From Candidatus Saccharimonadota bacterium (GTDB lineage: Bacteria > Patescibacteriota > Saccharimonadia > Saccharimonadales > UBA4665): DNA of 64,000 bases. The position numbers and the translations under genes were made by a program. The stretch spans positions 186,001-250,000 of the forward strand of contig JAQBRT010000001.1 in the NCBI GenBank assembly GCA_028286345.1, read 5' to 3'. Under the pieces are notes generated by a model. That model was not told where the DNA came from. It worked only from the letters and a program-made list of their open reading frames with translations, and searched no databases. This document shows positions 57,429-64,000 of this stretch, piece by piece (the first letter of the stretch is position 1; every line of letters starts with the position of its first letter).

Positions 57429-58515
57429 GCGTGATTACTACGAAGTCCTGGGCGTTAACAAAGACGCCAGCGCCGATGAAATCAAAAAAGCTTTCCGCAA
57501 AGCTGCCGTTGAGCACCACCCGGACCGCGGAGGCGACGAGGCCAAATTTAAAGAGGTCAACGAAGCCTACGAAGTTCTCAAAGACCCCAGCAAAAAGCAG
57601 CGCTACGACCAATTTGGCCATGCTGGCGTTGGCGGTAACGGCGGTAGCCCATTTGGCGGCGGATTTGGTGGCCAAGGCCAAAACGTTAACTTTGACTTTG
57701 GCGACCTTGGCCTGGGCGACATTTTTAGCAGCTTCTTTGGCGGCGGCGCTGCTGGTGGCCGTCCGCGTGAAGCCCGTGGCCGCGATGTTGAAACCAGCGC
57801 CACCATCAGCTTTGAAGACGCCATTTTTGGCACCGAAATCGATCTACAGCTCAACCTCCAAGACACCTGTGACCACTGTAAAGGTAAGACCGTTGAGCCC
57901 GGTTATGAATTAAAAAAGTGCGACACTTGTGACGGCCAAGGCCAGGTTATGAGCGTAACGCGCACAGTGTTTGGTAACATCCAACAAGCCACTATTTGCC
58001 CAACCTGTAAGGGTAGTGGTAAAGTGCCGGAAAAAGTCTGTAGCGTTTGTCACGGCAAAGGTACCGAGTCTAAAAAGCAGTCCATAAAGCTTAACGTACC
58101 GGCCGGTATCGACGACGGTGCCACTATTCGCTTGCGCGAACGCGGCGAAGCCGTTGCCAACGGCCCCAAGGGCGACCTCTACGTCAACTTGCGCGTCAAA
58201 CCCCACAAGCATTTCACCCGCGAGGGCGACCTTATCTTAAGCGAAGAGCACATCGACTTTGTCCAAGCCTCCTTGGGTGCCGAAATCGATGTCCAAACCG
58301 TTGATGGCGCCATCCGCATGAAAGTCCCTGCCGGCACCCAAAGCGGCGCAGACTTTAAGCTAAGCGGCCATGGCGTTCCGCACATAAAGGGCGACAGCCG
58401 CGGCCCGCACATCGTGACTATTGTTGTCGACACCCCAACCAAGCTCAACAAAAAACAGCAAGAACTGCTTAAAGAGTTCAACCAGGCTGGCGGCAAAAGT
58501 AGCTTCTGGGCCTAA
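57421..58515 (+). CDS. dnaJ: Chaperone DnaJ (Hsp40)
   Basis: A 364-residue type I DnaJ: J domain with HPD (AVEHHPDRGGDEAKFKEVNEAYEVLKD), Gly/Phe-rich region, four zinc motifs CDHCKG, CDTCDG, CPTCKG and CSVCHG, and the C-terminal domains. It stimulates DnaK. ATG 57421 is the family start and overlaps the previous gene. Its stop overlaps the 3' end of the convergent GGDEF gene by 4 bp. Confidence 0.95.
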   Translation: MSKRDYYEVLGVNKDASADEIKKAFRKAAVEHHPDRGGDEAKFKEVNEAYEVLKDPSKKQRYDQFGHAGVGGNGGSPFGGGFGGQGQNVNFDFGDLGLGDIFSSFFGGGAAGGRPREARGRDVETSATISFEDAIFGTEIDLQLNLQDTCDHCKGKTVEPGYELKKCDTCDGQGQVMSVTRTVFGNIQQATICPTCKGSGKVPEKVCSVCHGKGTESKKQSIKLNVPAGIDDGATIRLRERGEAVANGPKGDLYVNLRVKPHKHFTREGDLILSEEHIDFVQASLGAEIDVQTVDGAIRMKVPAGTQSGADFKLSGHGVPHIKGDSRGPHIVTIVVDTPTKLNKKQQELLKEFNQAGGKSSFWA

Positions 58516-59183
58516 GGGCGGCGGCGCACATAGCTAAGCCGGTCTTTTTTGATATCGTACATAGCGTCATCCGCTTCAAGCAGCATTGTGGTTAGCACCT
58601 TCAAAGGGTTGCAGTCATGTGCCAAGTGCACTTCACTGTGCCCAATCGACATCCCAAAGTTATCTTTAGTTACATGTTCGACTTTGAGTGCTGATTCCGT
58701 GCAGCTCACCTGCACTTTTTGAATAACGTCCGCAGCATGCTCTGAGCTATCAATTTTGTAGAGAATCGTAAACTCATCACCGCCAAAGCGGGCGACAATA
58801 TTGCCTCGAAATGCTTCCTGCAAGCAGCTGCCGATGCTTTTCAATAGTTCATCACCTGTATCATGGCCGTGATTATCATTAATGTCCTTAAACTTATCGA
58901 GGTCTGCAAAGAGCACAACAAAACGCTCAGTGGGCAGGGCGTTTTGCAAGCTATCCTGTGCTGAATCCAAAAAACCGCGGCGATTGTACAAACCCGTGAG
59001 GGAATCGGTAATTGCCTTTTGTCGTTCAGATTCGCGCTCAACCAGCAACACCCCCGCTATAAGCCCGTGGCGGAACGACGCTTCGTGCACCAGTCGTTCG
59101 GTAGATGTAGCATCGGTCCAGGCGAGTATTGGCACGTTAGGCTCGTCCTTATCGAAGACAAGGGATTGTCTTAGTGTCTCCAT
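58512..59183 (-). CDS. GGDEF-domain protein (diguanylate cyclase)
   Basis: A 223-residue soluble protein. Residues 1-55 form a short N-terminal part without a known sensor; the GGDEF domain starts at DSLTGLYNRRGF (60-71) and has FADLDKFKDINDNHGHDTGDELL and the active site RFGGDEF (132-138). The RxxD inhibitory site before GGDEF is absent. All catalytic features for making c-di-GMP are there. No PilZ or EAL partner is in the window. Confidence 0.92.
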   Translation of the reverse strand: METLRQSLVFDKDEPNVPILAWTDATSTERLVHEASFRHGLIAGVLLVERESERQKAITDSLTGLYNRRGFLDSAQDSLQNALPTERFVVLFADLDKFKDINDNHGHDTGDELLKSIGSCLQEAFRGNIVARFGGDEFTILYKIDSSEHAADVIQKVQVSCTESALKVEHVTKDNFGMSIGHSEVHLAHDCNPLKVLTTMLLEADDAMYDIKKDRLSYVRRRP

Positions 59184-59218
59184 TAATAAGTATTATTTTG
59201 GATTTTCAAGCGAAAAGC

Positions 59219-59224
59219 TATAAT
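59219..59224 (+). promoter_or_regulatory. -10 box of microprotein 59235
   Basis: TATAAT, 10 nt before ATG 59235, a near-leaderless start. Confidence 0.6.
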
Positions 59225-59234
59225 AAATATCACA

Positions 59235-59345
59235 ATGACAAAGCTTAAGCAGAACGAACAGGGGTTTATCCCAATGCTGATTAGTATTGTCATCATTCTT
59301 GTGGGCATTATCTATTTTGCCTACACACGAGTCTCACAACACTAA
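59235..59345 (+). CDS. 36-residue single-pass membrane protein
   Basis: Starts MTKLKQNEQGFIPMLISI and continues as a hydrophobic helix to about residue 30, then YTRVSQH. The Q-GFIPML start followed by a helix resembles the N-terminus of type IV pilins (G-F-x-L-I-E) but lacks the E5 and the rest of a pilin. I recall such GFIPML microproteins in Saccharibacteria genomes. Function unknown. Confidence 0.6.
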   Translation: MTKLKQNEQGFIPMLISIVIILVGIIYFAYTRVSQH

Positions 59346-59346
59346 C

Positions 59347-59375
59347 TTGCAAAAAAAGCATAAGTGTGTTAATAT
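59347..59375 (+). promoter_or_regulatory. Promoter with 12-bp spacer element shared with 19944
   Basis: TTGCAA (59347-59352), a 17-bp spacer containing AGCATAAGTGTG (59357-59368), and TAATAT (59370-59375), 8 nt before ATG 59384. GTGTTA-ATA-TAACAC (59366-59380) also forms an inverted repeat over the -10 box. Confidence 0.6.
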
Positions 59376-59383
59376 AACACCTA

Positions 59384-60358
59384 ATGGCCCACCTAAATGC
59401 CGACGTTGCTATTCTCATGCCAGCCCTTACTGACCTCGAACGTCATACAGAACGTTACGGTGGTTTAGTTAATGAACTCGCCGCTCTGTCTATTAAGAGC
59501 TTCTTTGCGCCCCAGCACGTCAGCTTTGATAGTGATGCTGAAACCTTTACGAGTCCTTATGACATCAACCACAAAGTACTTGGCGAAACGGCCTTCGCCC
59601 CAGTTGTTCGCGACTTGACCATGCCTAAAGAGCGTAAGCCACTCTATGAATCTGGTCTTATGCTTGTCCACCACCCAGCATTGAATGACTTTTTAGCCCA
59701 CAAAACTAATATGACGTTGGCAGCTCCAGAAATCCAACCCGCCACCGCCATTGCTGATGCTTCAGAAGTTGCTGGTGTTCTCGATACACTCCCCGGCAAC
59801 AAACTGATCGTAAAGCCAATTCGCGGTATGCGCAGCCAAGGCATAGCCGTAGGCGACAAGGCCACGCTGTCTAAAGCGGCATTTGAGCCGGGACAGTACC
59901 TCGTGCAAGAGTTTATTGATACCATCGGTGGTATTCCGGAATTCGGCGTTCAAGGCATTCACAATATTCGTGCAATTTCGATTGGCAATAAGCTAATTGG
60001 TGCAATTTCACGCATTGGTGGCACGAGTAATGACTTACTACTCAATGATGCATACGGTGTATTTATTCCCCCCGAAGACCTGCCAGAAGGTATGCAGCGC
60101 ATTAGCGACACCGTTCATACTGTGCTTGCAGCTCAGCCTGGCAATGGCGAAAACATCATTGCTATCGACATGATGCGCGGTATTGGCGCCGATGGTGAGC
60201 AGGTTGACGTCCTGTGTGAAGTTAACCGCCGCCCACAGCGCATTAGCCGCTATGACACTCATGATGCCCGCAACCTCAACAATGACGCGCTACTGACAAT
60301 TGGTGGGCTGTGGGATAGCGCCGAGGCCGCCTTGCTGGTACGCCAGCTCGAAAAATAA
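59384..60358 (+). CDS. ATP-grasp ligase-like protein (first of cluster)
   Basis: A 324-residue protein with an ATP-grasp/glutathione-synthetase-like core. KLIVKPIRGMRSQGIAVGDK carries the ATP-binding lysine and glycine loop, QYLVQEFIDTIGG the hinge with QEF, and VDVLCEVNRRPQRISRYD the metal-binding E-x-N pair. It would join a carboxylate to an amine with ATP. The N-terminal 100 residues are divergent. It starts a run with a second ATP-grasp gene 15 nt further on. Confidence 0.8.
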   Translation: MAHLNADVAILMPALTDLERHTERYGGLVNELAALSIKSFFAPQHVSFDSDAETFTSPYDINHKVLGETAFAPVVRDLTMPKERKPLYESGLMLVHHPALNDFLAHKTNMTLAAPEIQPATAIADASEVAGVLDTLPGNKLIVKPIRGMRSQGIAVGDKATLSKAAFEPGQYLVQEFIDTIGGIPEFGVQGIHNIRAISIGNKLIGAISRIGGTSNDLLLNDAYGVFIPPEDLPEGMQRISDTVHTVLAAQPGNGENIIAIDMMRGIGADGEQVDVLCEVNRRPQRISRYDTHDARNLNNDALLTIGGLWDSAEAALLVRQLEK

Positions 60359-60373
60359 CGTACACTTAAAACT

Positions 60374-61273
60374 ATGAAAAAACTTTTAATCATTGGCAGC
60401 CCGCTCGAACTCCAGGAGTCAGCTAACCCTGGCATTGCTGAGTTTGCCGGCCGCGCAATTAACAGCGGTGAAGTTGCTATTAGCTACTGCCGTATTGACC
60501 AAATTGTTTATGTAGTCGACAACCAAGCAGCCCGCATGATTAATGGCGTTACCGGCGAAGATATTTCCGAGAATGACCTCGTCTGGCTGCGTGGCCGCCT
60601 GGCATCATCGGTTAATGATGTGGCTAATATCGCCAATTACCTCAAGGACAAGGGCGTCGAGTCTCGCAATAGCTTCTATAGCGGGCGCCGGGCCGTCGGC
60701 AAGATTGCTCAAATGTACCTGTTAGCGCGTAATAACTTGCCAATTGCCCGCACTGTGGTTGCGCCACACGAATATGTCACCGAATATGTCGAGAAGTTTT
60801 TGACGTATCCGTTGATACTTAAGGATTGCTATGGATCTCATGGCGAGCAGAATTACTTGGTTCGTGGCCGCGAGCAGCTGGCGCAGATTTTGGCCGATAA
60901 TCCCGGTGTGCGCTTTATGGCCCAACAATTTATTAAGGGAACAGGCGACTACCGCATTCTATTTGCCGGCAGCGAACACTTGATTATTCATCGCCGTGGC
61001 TCTGACGATACGCATCTCAATAATACCTCTCAGGGCGCTAAAGCCAGCTTGATTCCAGACAATGAGTTCCCACAGCAGATCGTGGCCGATGCCCGAGCGT
61101 TTGCCGACCTGCAAGAATACGAAATTGCCGGTGTTGATGCCATCATTGATGACGAGACTGGCCAGCACTACTTCTTAGAGATTAATTCGCAACCACAAGT
61201 TGAAAGTGGCGCCTTTGTTCCGGAAAAAGAACAGCTACTTGGTAGCTACTTCCGCAATTTACTCGGGTTGTAG
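60374..61273 (+). CDS. ATP-grasp ligase, RimK-like (second of cluster)
   Basis: A 299-residue ATP-grasp protein: YPLILKDCYGSHGEQNYLV (ATP-binding Lys and glycine-rich loop), FMAQQFIKGTGDYRILFAG (hinge and D-x-R), and GVDAIIDDETGQHYFLEINSQPQ (metal-binding E-x-N). Most like RimK/lysine-biosynthesis LysX-type peptide ligases. TACACT (60361-60366) lies 7 nt before the ATG. The 3' end overlaps the minus-strand unknown gene by 15 bp. Confidence 0.85.
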   Translation: MKKLLIIGSPLELQESANPGIAEFAGRAINSGEVAISYCRIDQIVYVVDNQAARMINGVTGEDISENDLVWLRGRLASSVNDVANIANYLKDKGVESRNSFYSGRRAVGKIAQMYLLARNNLPIARTVVAPHEYVTEYVEKFLTYPLILKDCYGSHGEQNYLVRGREQLAQILADNPGVRFMAQQFIKGTGDYRILFAGSEHLIIHRRGSDDTHLNNTSQGAKASLIPDNEFPQQIVADARAFADLQEYEIAGVDAIIDDETGQHYFLEINSQPQVESGAFVPEKEQLLGSYFRNLLGL

Positions 61274-62200
61274 TGGCTTAAAGTCACGATTAGCCAGAAT
61301 AAATAGCACATTCCGGTGTTCGGAACCGTCGAGCGTCCGCTTATCGGGCTGTGGAAAATTATTTATTGTGTCGATTAGGAAGGTGCCATCAGGAGAAACT
61401 GACCGTTCGGCCTCAGCAAAAATCCTTTGCTCAAGGCTGGTTTGGTAATCTGCAATTTTGGCTGCCACCAAGAACTCAAACTTATTATCAAGATTAATGT
61501 CGTCGTAATGCTCGTCAATAACGCGCTCTAAGTCGGCAACCATGGCCTGATAGGTTGCTCGATTGCTAGCCGGCAAAGCGCGGTAGTAAAAGAGCGATTC
61601 ACCGATGATACAGTGTGTATATAGGTAGATATACAGTTGCAGGCCCATACGATCCGATAAATCATAGGCGTCTTTACCGACTTCATACAGCTTGTCGATG
61701 GGTAGGCTGGACTCATCCTCGGCGATGACCCGATCGTAGAGATAAAGGAAATTAGTGGCGTAGGTGGCCAGTACGCGCAAGGCTTCGTCATCTTCCAGAA
61801 GCGCAGTGCGCATGGCTTCAACCTGTTCGCGCGGGCAAAACGCATAAAACTGATCGCGTACGTCAATGCCGTAGACATGTTTTAAGAAAGTAATGCGGAA
61901 CAATAACAGGTTGCAGGTGCGCAGCAGCGGGTATTTTTCAAAAAATGGCCGGCGCAGCTCACGGGCATTATTTACTTTGGCAAGAGGGGCGTTTTGGGCT
62001 TCGTCGTAGACGGTTTGCAATGACGCTTGGTGGTCTCCGTCACCGGTAAACCAGTCAGTTAACTTGTTAAGTAAGTCTTGGGCCTGGGGGTCTTGGTCCC
62101 AAAAGTGCAGGCGAGTACCCAAGTGAAACTGGGCATCTGTTGGGAGCTTATCCAGATGCTTAAAATAGTAGTCGTAAATGCTCTTGCTTAAATTACTCAT
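61259..62200 (-). CDS. Unknown 313-residue helical protein inside the ATP-grasp cluster
   Basis: A soluble, acidic, mainly helical protein: SKSIYDYYFKHLDKLPTDAQFHLGTRLHFWDQDP, many aromatic residues (NFLYLYDRVI, LQLYIYLYTHCIIGESLFYYRALP) and DANFEFLVAAKIADYQT-like segments. No family is recognised. TATTAT (minus strand, plus 62208-62213) 7 nt before its start makes it leaderless. It is divergent from the protease gene and convergent with the second ATP-grasp gene, so it is probably functionally tied to them. Confidence 0.75.
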   Translation of the reverse strand: MSNLSKSIYDYYFKHLDKLPTDAQFHLGTRLHFWDQDPQAQDLLNKLTDWFTGDGDHQASLQTVYDEAQNAPLAKVNNARELRRPFFEKYPLLRTCNLLLFRITFLKHVYGIDVRDQFYAFCPREQVEAMRTALLEDDEALRVLATYATNFLYLYDRVIAEDESSLPIDKLYEVGKDAYDLSDRMGLQLYIYLYTHCIIGESLFYYRALPASNRATYQAMVADLERVIDEHYDDINLDNKFEFLVAAKIADYQTSLEQRIFAEAERSVSPDGTFLIDTINNFPQPDKRTLDGSEHRNVLFILANRDFKPLQPE

Positions 62201-62245
62201 TCGTGTTATAATACACCGGTGTTATATGAAGTTGTTATACACCTT
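62201..62245. promoter_or_regulatory. Divergent promoter region with GTGTTATA repeats
   Basis: GTGTTATAATACACC (62203-62217) is followed by GGTGTTATATG and later TTATACACC, giving nested inverted GGTGTATA/TATACACC copies. The -10 boxes for both divergent genes fall inside, so a regulator could bind here and act on both. It resembles the GTGTTA-ATA-TAACAC repeat at 59366. Confidence 0.45.
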
Positions 62246-62262
62246 ATTTAAGCAAGATTTCT

Positions 62263-62742
62263 ATGAAAGAACCAGTAACAATCATCGGCCGTTCTGAGCC
62301 TGTAGACTTTCCCGAGTTTCGGTTAAAGGCTGTTGCTGCACGCATCGATACCGGCGCCAAGACATCCTCAATCTGGGCATCTAACATCGTAGAAACTAAT
62401 GGCAAGTTGCACTTCACCTTATTTGATAAGCCGAGTGCCCACTATAGTGGTATTGCCGTTGTCGCTAACGATTACGCCATAAAGGTTGTTGCTAGCTCTA
62501 ACGGACTGGCAGAAGAGCGCTATGTGGTGCGCTTACAAGTAGAGCTGGCTGGCCGCAAAATCCGCGCCCGCTTTACGCTTGCTAATCGGGCTTCCCAAGC
62601 TTATCCTGTGTTAATTGGGCGCAACATTCTCCGCGGCAAATTCCTAGTTGACGTCGCCCAGGGGCATCCGCTCCATGCCGAAGAACGCCGCCGCAGTAAA
62701 GAGCTTCAAGCCAAACTTGAAGCACGAAAGGAGCAAGCATGA
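62263..62742 (+). CDS. Retropepsin-like protease (RimB/ATP-dependent zinc protease family)
   Basis: A 159-residue single-domain protein. LKAVAARIDTGAKTSSI carries the aspartic-protease-like DTG (D29), and PVLIGRNILRGKFLVDVAQ is the usual end. This is the family often labelled putative ATP-dependent zinc protease, which sits next to RimK-type ligases in many genomes and has been linked to removing or trimming added amino acids. It overlaps the rimK-like gene by 4 nt (ATGA). Confidence 0.88.
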   Translation: MKEPVTIIGRSEPVDFPEFRLKAVAARIDTGAKTSSIWASNIVETNGKLHFTLFDKPSAHYSGIAVVANDYAIKVVASSNGLAEERYVVRLQVELAGRKIRARFTLANRASQAYPVLIGRNILRGKFLVDVAQGHPLHAEERRRSKELQAKLEARKEQA

Positions 62743-63641
62743 ATATCGTTATCCTGTCCAAAGGTCCTGGTAATTACTCGACCAAACGCCTAAAAGAAGA
62801 AGCGCTTGCCCGTGGCCACGAAGTCCGGATTGTTAACTATGCCAAGTGCTACGTAACCCTAGAGAGTGGTAAGCCAGTCGTCCGTTACAAGGGTAAAGAC
62901 CTTGGTAAAGTTGACGTTGTTATCCCGCGCATCGCCTCTAGCCTGACCAAGTATGGTAGCTCTATCGTGCGCCAGTTTGAGATGCAAAACGTGCCAACTA
63001 TCACCAGCTCTATTTCCATCGTCCGTTCCCGCGACAAGCTGCGCAGTATGCAGCTTCTGGCCAAGGCTGGAGTTGGCATTCCAAAGACCGTCTTCGCCCG
63101 TGAAACTGCCGATGTGGACGACGTCCTTGAACAGGTAGGCGGTGCCCCAGTAATTATCAAGGTTGCCCGTGGTACGCACGGCAACGGTGTTGTACTGGCC
63201 GAAACCCGCAAAGCCGCCAAGGCGGTAATGCAGGCCTTCTATGTGGAAGGCGTGAACTTCTTGGTGCAAGAGTTTATTGAAGAAAGCGCCGGTGTTGATA
63301 TCCGTGCCTTTGTAGTTAACGGCAAAGTTGTGGCCAGCATGATGCGCCAGAGCCTTGACGATGACTTCCGCTCCAACCTCCATCAGGGCGGTGAGGGCAT
63401 TGCCGTCAAGTTAACCGACGAAGAGCGCAAAACGGCCCAAAAAGCCGCCAAAACCATGGGCCTGGCCGTCTGTGGTGTGGATATGATGCGCAGTGCCCGC
63501 GGCCCGCTGGTTCTGGAAGTCAATTCCAGCCCGGGCTTTGGTATCGAAAAAGTTACCGATCACAACGTTGCTTCAAAGATTATCGATTACGCCGAGCAGG
63601 TTGCTAAAGCCGGCCGTCGTAAAGATAAAGTCGGCGCTTAA
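62739..63641 (+). CDS. rimK: RimK-family amino-acid ligase (third ATP-grasp)
   Basis: A 300-residue RimK: NIVILSKGPGNYSTKRLKEEAL, DVVIPRIASSLTKYGSSIVRQFE, PVIIKVARGTHGNGVVLAET (ATP loop), FLVQEFIEESAGVDIRAFVV, and PLVLEVNSSPGFGIEKVT (metal site). RimK adds glutamates to the C-terminus of ribosomal protein S6 or makes poly-glutamate; the substrate here is unknown. Coupled to the retropepsin-like gene. Confidence 0.9.
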   Translation: MNIVILSKGPGNYSTKRLKEEALARGHEVRIVNYAKCYVTLESGKPVVRYKGKDLGKVDVVIPRIASSLTKYGSSIVRQFEMQNVPTITSSISIVRSRDKLRSMQLLAKAGVGIPKTVFARETADVDDVLEQVGGAPVIIKVARGTHGNGVVLAETRKAAKAVMQAFYVEGVNFLVQEFIEESAGVDIRAFVVNGKVVASMMRQSLDDDFRSNLHQGGEGIAVKLTDEERKTAQKAAKTMGLAVCGVDMMRSARGPLVLEVNSSPGFGIEKVTDHNVASKIIDYAEQVAKAGRRKDKVGA

Positions 63642-63664
63642 AGCGCTCATGCTATAGTGGGAGT

Positions 63665-64000
63665 GTGACTCCCGAAGTAACCCTTGGCGCAATAATTCTT
63701 GTCCCTGTAATCATATTTATGGCGTTGCGCGTCAACGCTACGCTAGTCTTTTTGAGCCTGTGTTTAGGTGACGTTTTGGTGCAATTTGTGGCACCGGATG
63801 CCGGCTCGTTCCTGGCAATGTTTTCGGCGCATGCGATCCAGACCGAGAAGCTACAAGGTAACAACGTCAGCATTGGCCTGCTGCTCTTGCCGGTACTGCT
63901 AACAACGGTGTTTATGATTAGAACGGTTAGCGGAAAGTTTAAATTAGCGCTCAACTTGCTGCCTGCCGTAGGCGCTGGCCTGCTTGGTGCACTGCTGATT
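63665..64000 (+). CDS. Polytopic membrane protein (3' end outside window)
   Basis: A GTG-started frame open to the window edge, 112 codons. Hydrophobic segments TLGAIILVPVIIFMAL, ATLVFLSLCLGDVLVQF, SIGLLLLPVLLTTVFMI and LPAVGAGLLGALLI are separated by a short loop with IQTEKLQG. TATAGT (63653-63658) stands 6 nt before the GTG, as for other leaderless genes here. The family is not recognised. Confidence 0.65.
   Translation, partial: MTPEVTLGAIILVPVIIFMALRVNATLVFLSLCLGDVLVQFVAPDAGSFLAMFSAHAIQTEKLQGNNVSIGLLLLPVLLTTVFMIRTVSGKFKLALNLLPAVGAGLLGALLI

Noticed and set aside
1-64000. CRISPR array, rRNA genes, transposons or integrases
   Set aside because: No regularly spaced repeats, no rRNA-like stretches, and no transposase/integrase motifs were recognised.
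1-64000. UGA recoding as in Gracilibacteria
   Set aside because: TGA closes several genes at the expected family length (for example nadD, the TIGR04255-type gene and the acidic microprotein at 23993), and no in-frame TGA interrupts a conserved domain.

Overview
The window reads as a dense stretch of a streamlined Patescibacteria (CPR) chromosome, most likely a Candidatus Saccharibacteria (TM7) relative. This is inferred from short intergenic gaps, many small lineage-restricted membrane or secreted proteins, a minimal envelope/division gene set, a conserved CPR-type 64-residue protein, and leaderless promoters. TGA is used as an ordinary stop codon, which argues against the recoded Gracilibacteria/Absconditabacteria. 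No rRNA, CRISPR array, transposase or integrase was recognised.

Region by region. 1-9.6 kb: end of a GtrA-like membrane protein, a HAD phosphatase, a LexA-like DNA-binding protein, a cobalamin-riboswitch-controlled unknown protein, nadD, a DsbA-like oxidoreductase, a CBS-domain membrane protein, an archaeal-type aspartyl-tRNA synthetase, a 2-hydroxyacid dehydrogenase and an Rpf-like muralytic factor. 9.6-18 kb: a decaying AlkA glycosylase, several envelope proteins of unknown role, an LssY_C protein, tsaC and murC. 18-23.8 kb: an ABC-2 exporter pair, an unknown 455-residue protein, a Dus enzyme and a pyrF-pyrE pair that would turn orotate into UMP. 23.8-24.6 kb: an unusual GC-rich island of strong RNA hairpins and two acidic microproteins. 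24.6-29 kb: a lipid-kinase-like protein, tRNA-Ile(CAU), a FtsB/DivIC-like division protein, initiator tRNA, and a three-gene accessory module (TIGR04255 type) flanked by copies of the initiator tRNA 3' end.

28.9-40 kb: an ArsR/SRPBCC pair, an EamA transporter, a DUF1737 protein, a glycosyltransferase, a series of microproteins, a divergent ferric-reductase-like/cupredoxin pair, and three ABC components. 40-50 kb: elongator tRNA-Met, a TSUP permease, tilS, ftsH, a TraG/VirD4-like ATPase, murJ and lepA. 50-58.5 kb: a secreted peptidoglycan-binding protein, an adenylate-kinase-like protein, and the heat-shock locus hrcA-x-grpE-x / dnaK-NYN-cutA-x-dnaJ with two CIRCE operators. 58.5-64 kb: a GGDEF protein, a single-pass microprotein, and a cluster of three ATP-grasp ligases with a retropepsin-like protease and an unknown 313-residue protein.

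Two themes link the genes. First, transcription: about twenty genes have a TATAAT-like -10 box only 6-10 nt before the start codon, so their mRNAs should be leaderless, while a smaller set (tRNA-fMet, dnaK, several microproteins) has full TTGACA/-10 promoters with Shine-Dalgarno sites. Second, the envelope: murC, murJ, the FtsB-like protein, an Rpf-like factor, a peptidoglycan-binding protein and many exporters point to a small cell that keeps its own wall and remodels wall material, which fits a host-attached lifestyle. The best candidates for undescribed biology are the cobalamin-riboswitch gene, the structured-RNA/acidic-microprotein island, the ATP-grasp cluster, and a promoter-spacer element shared by two distant genes. 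All calls rest on reading the sequence; no database search was run.
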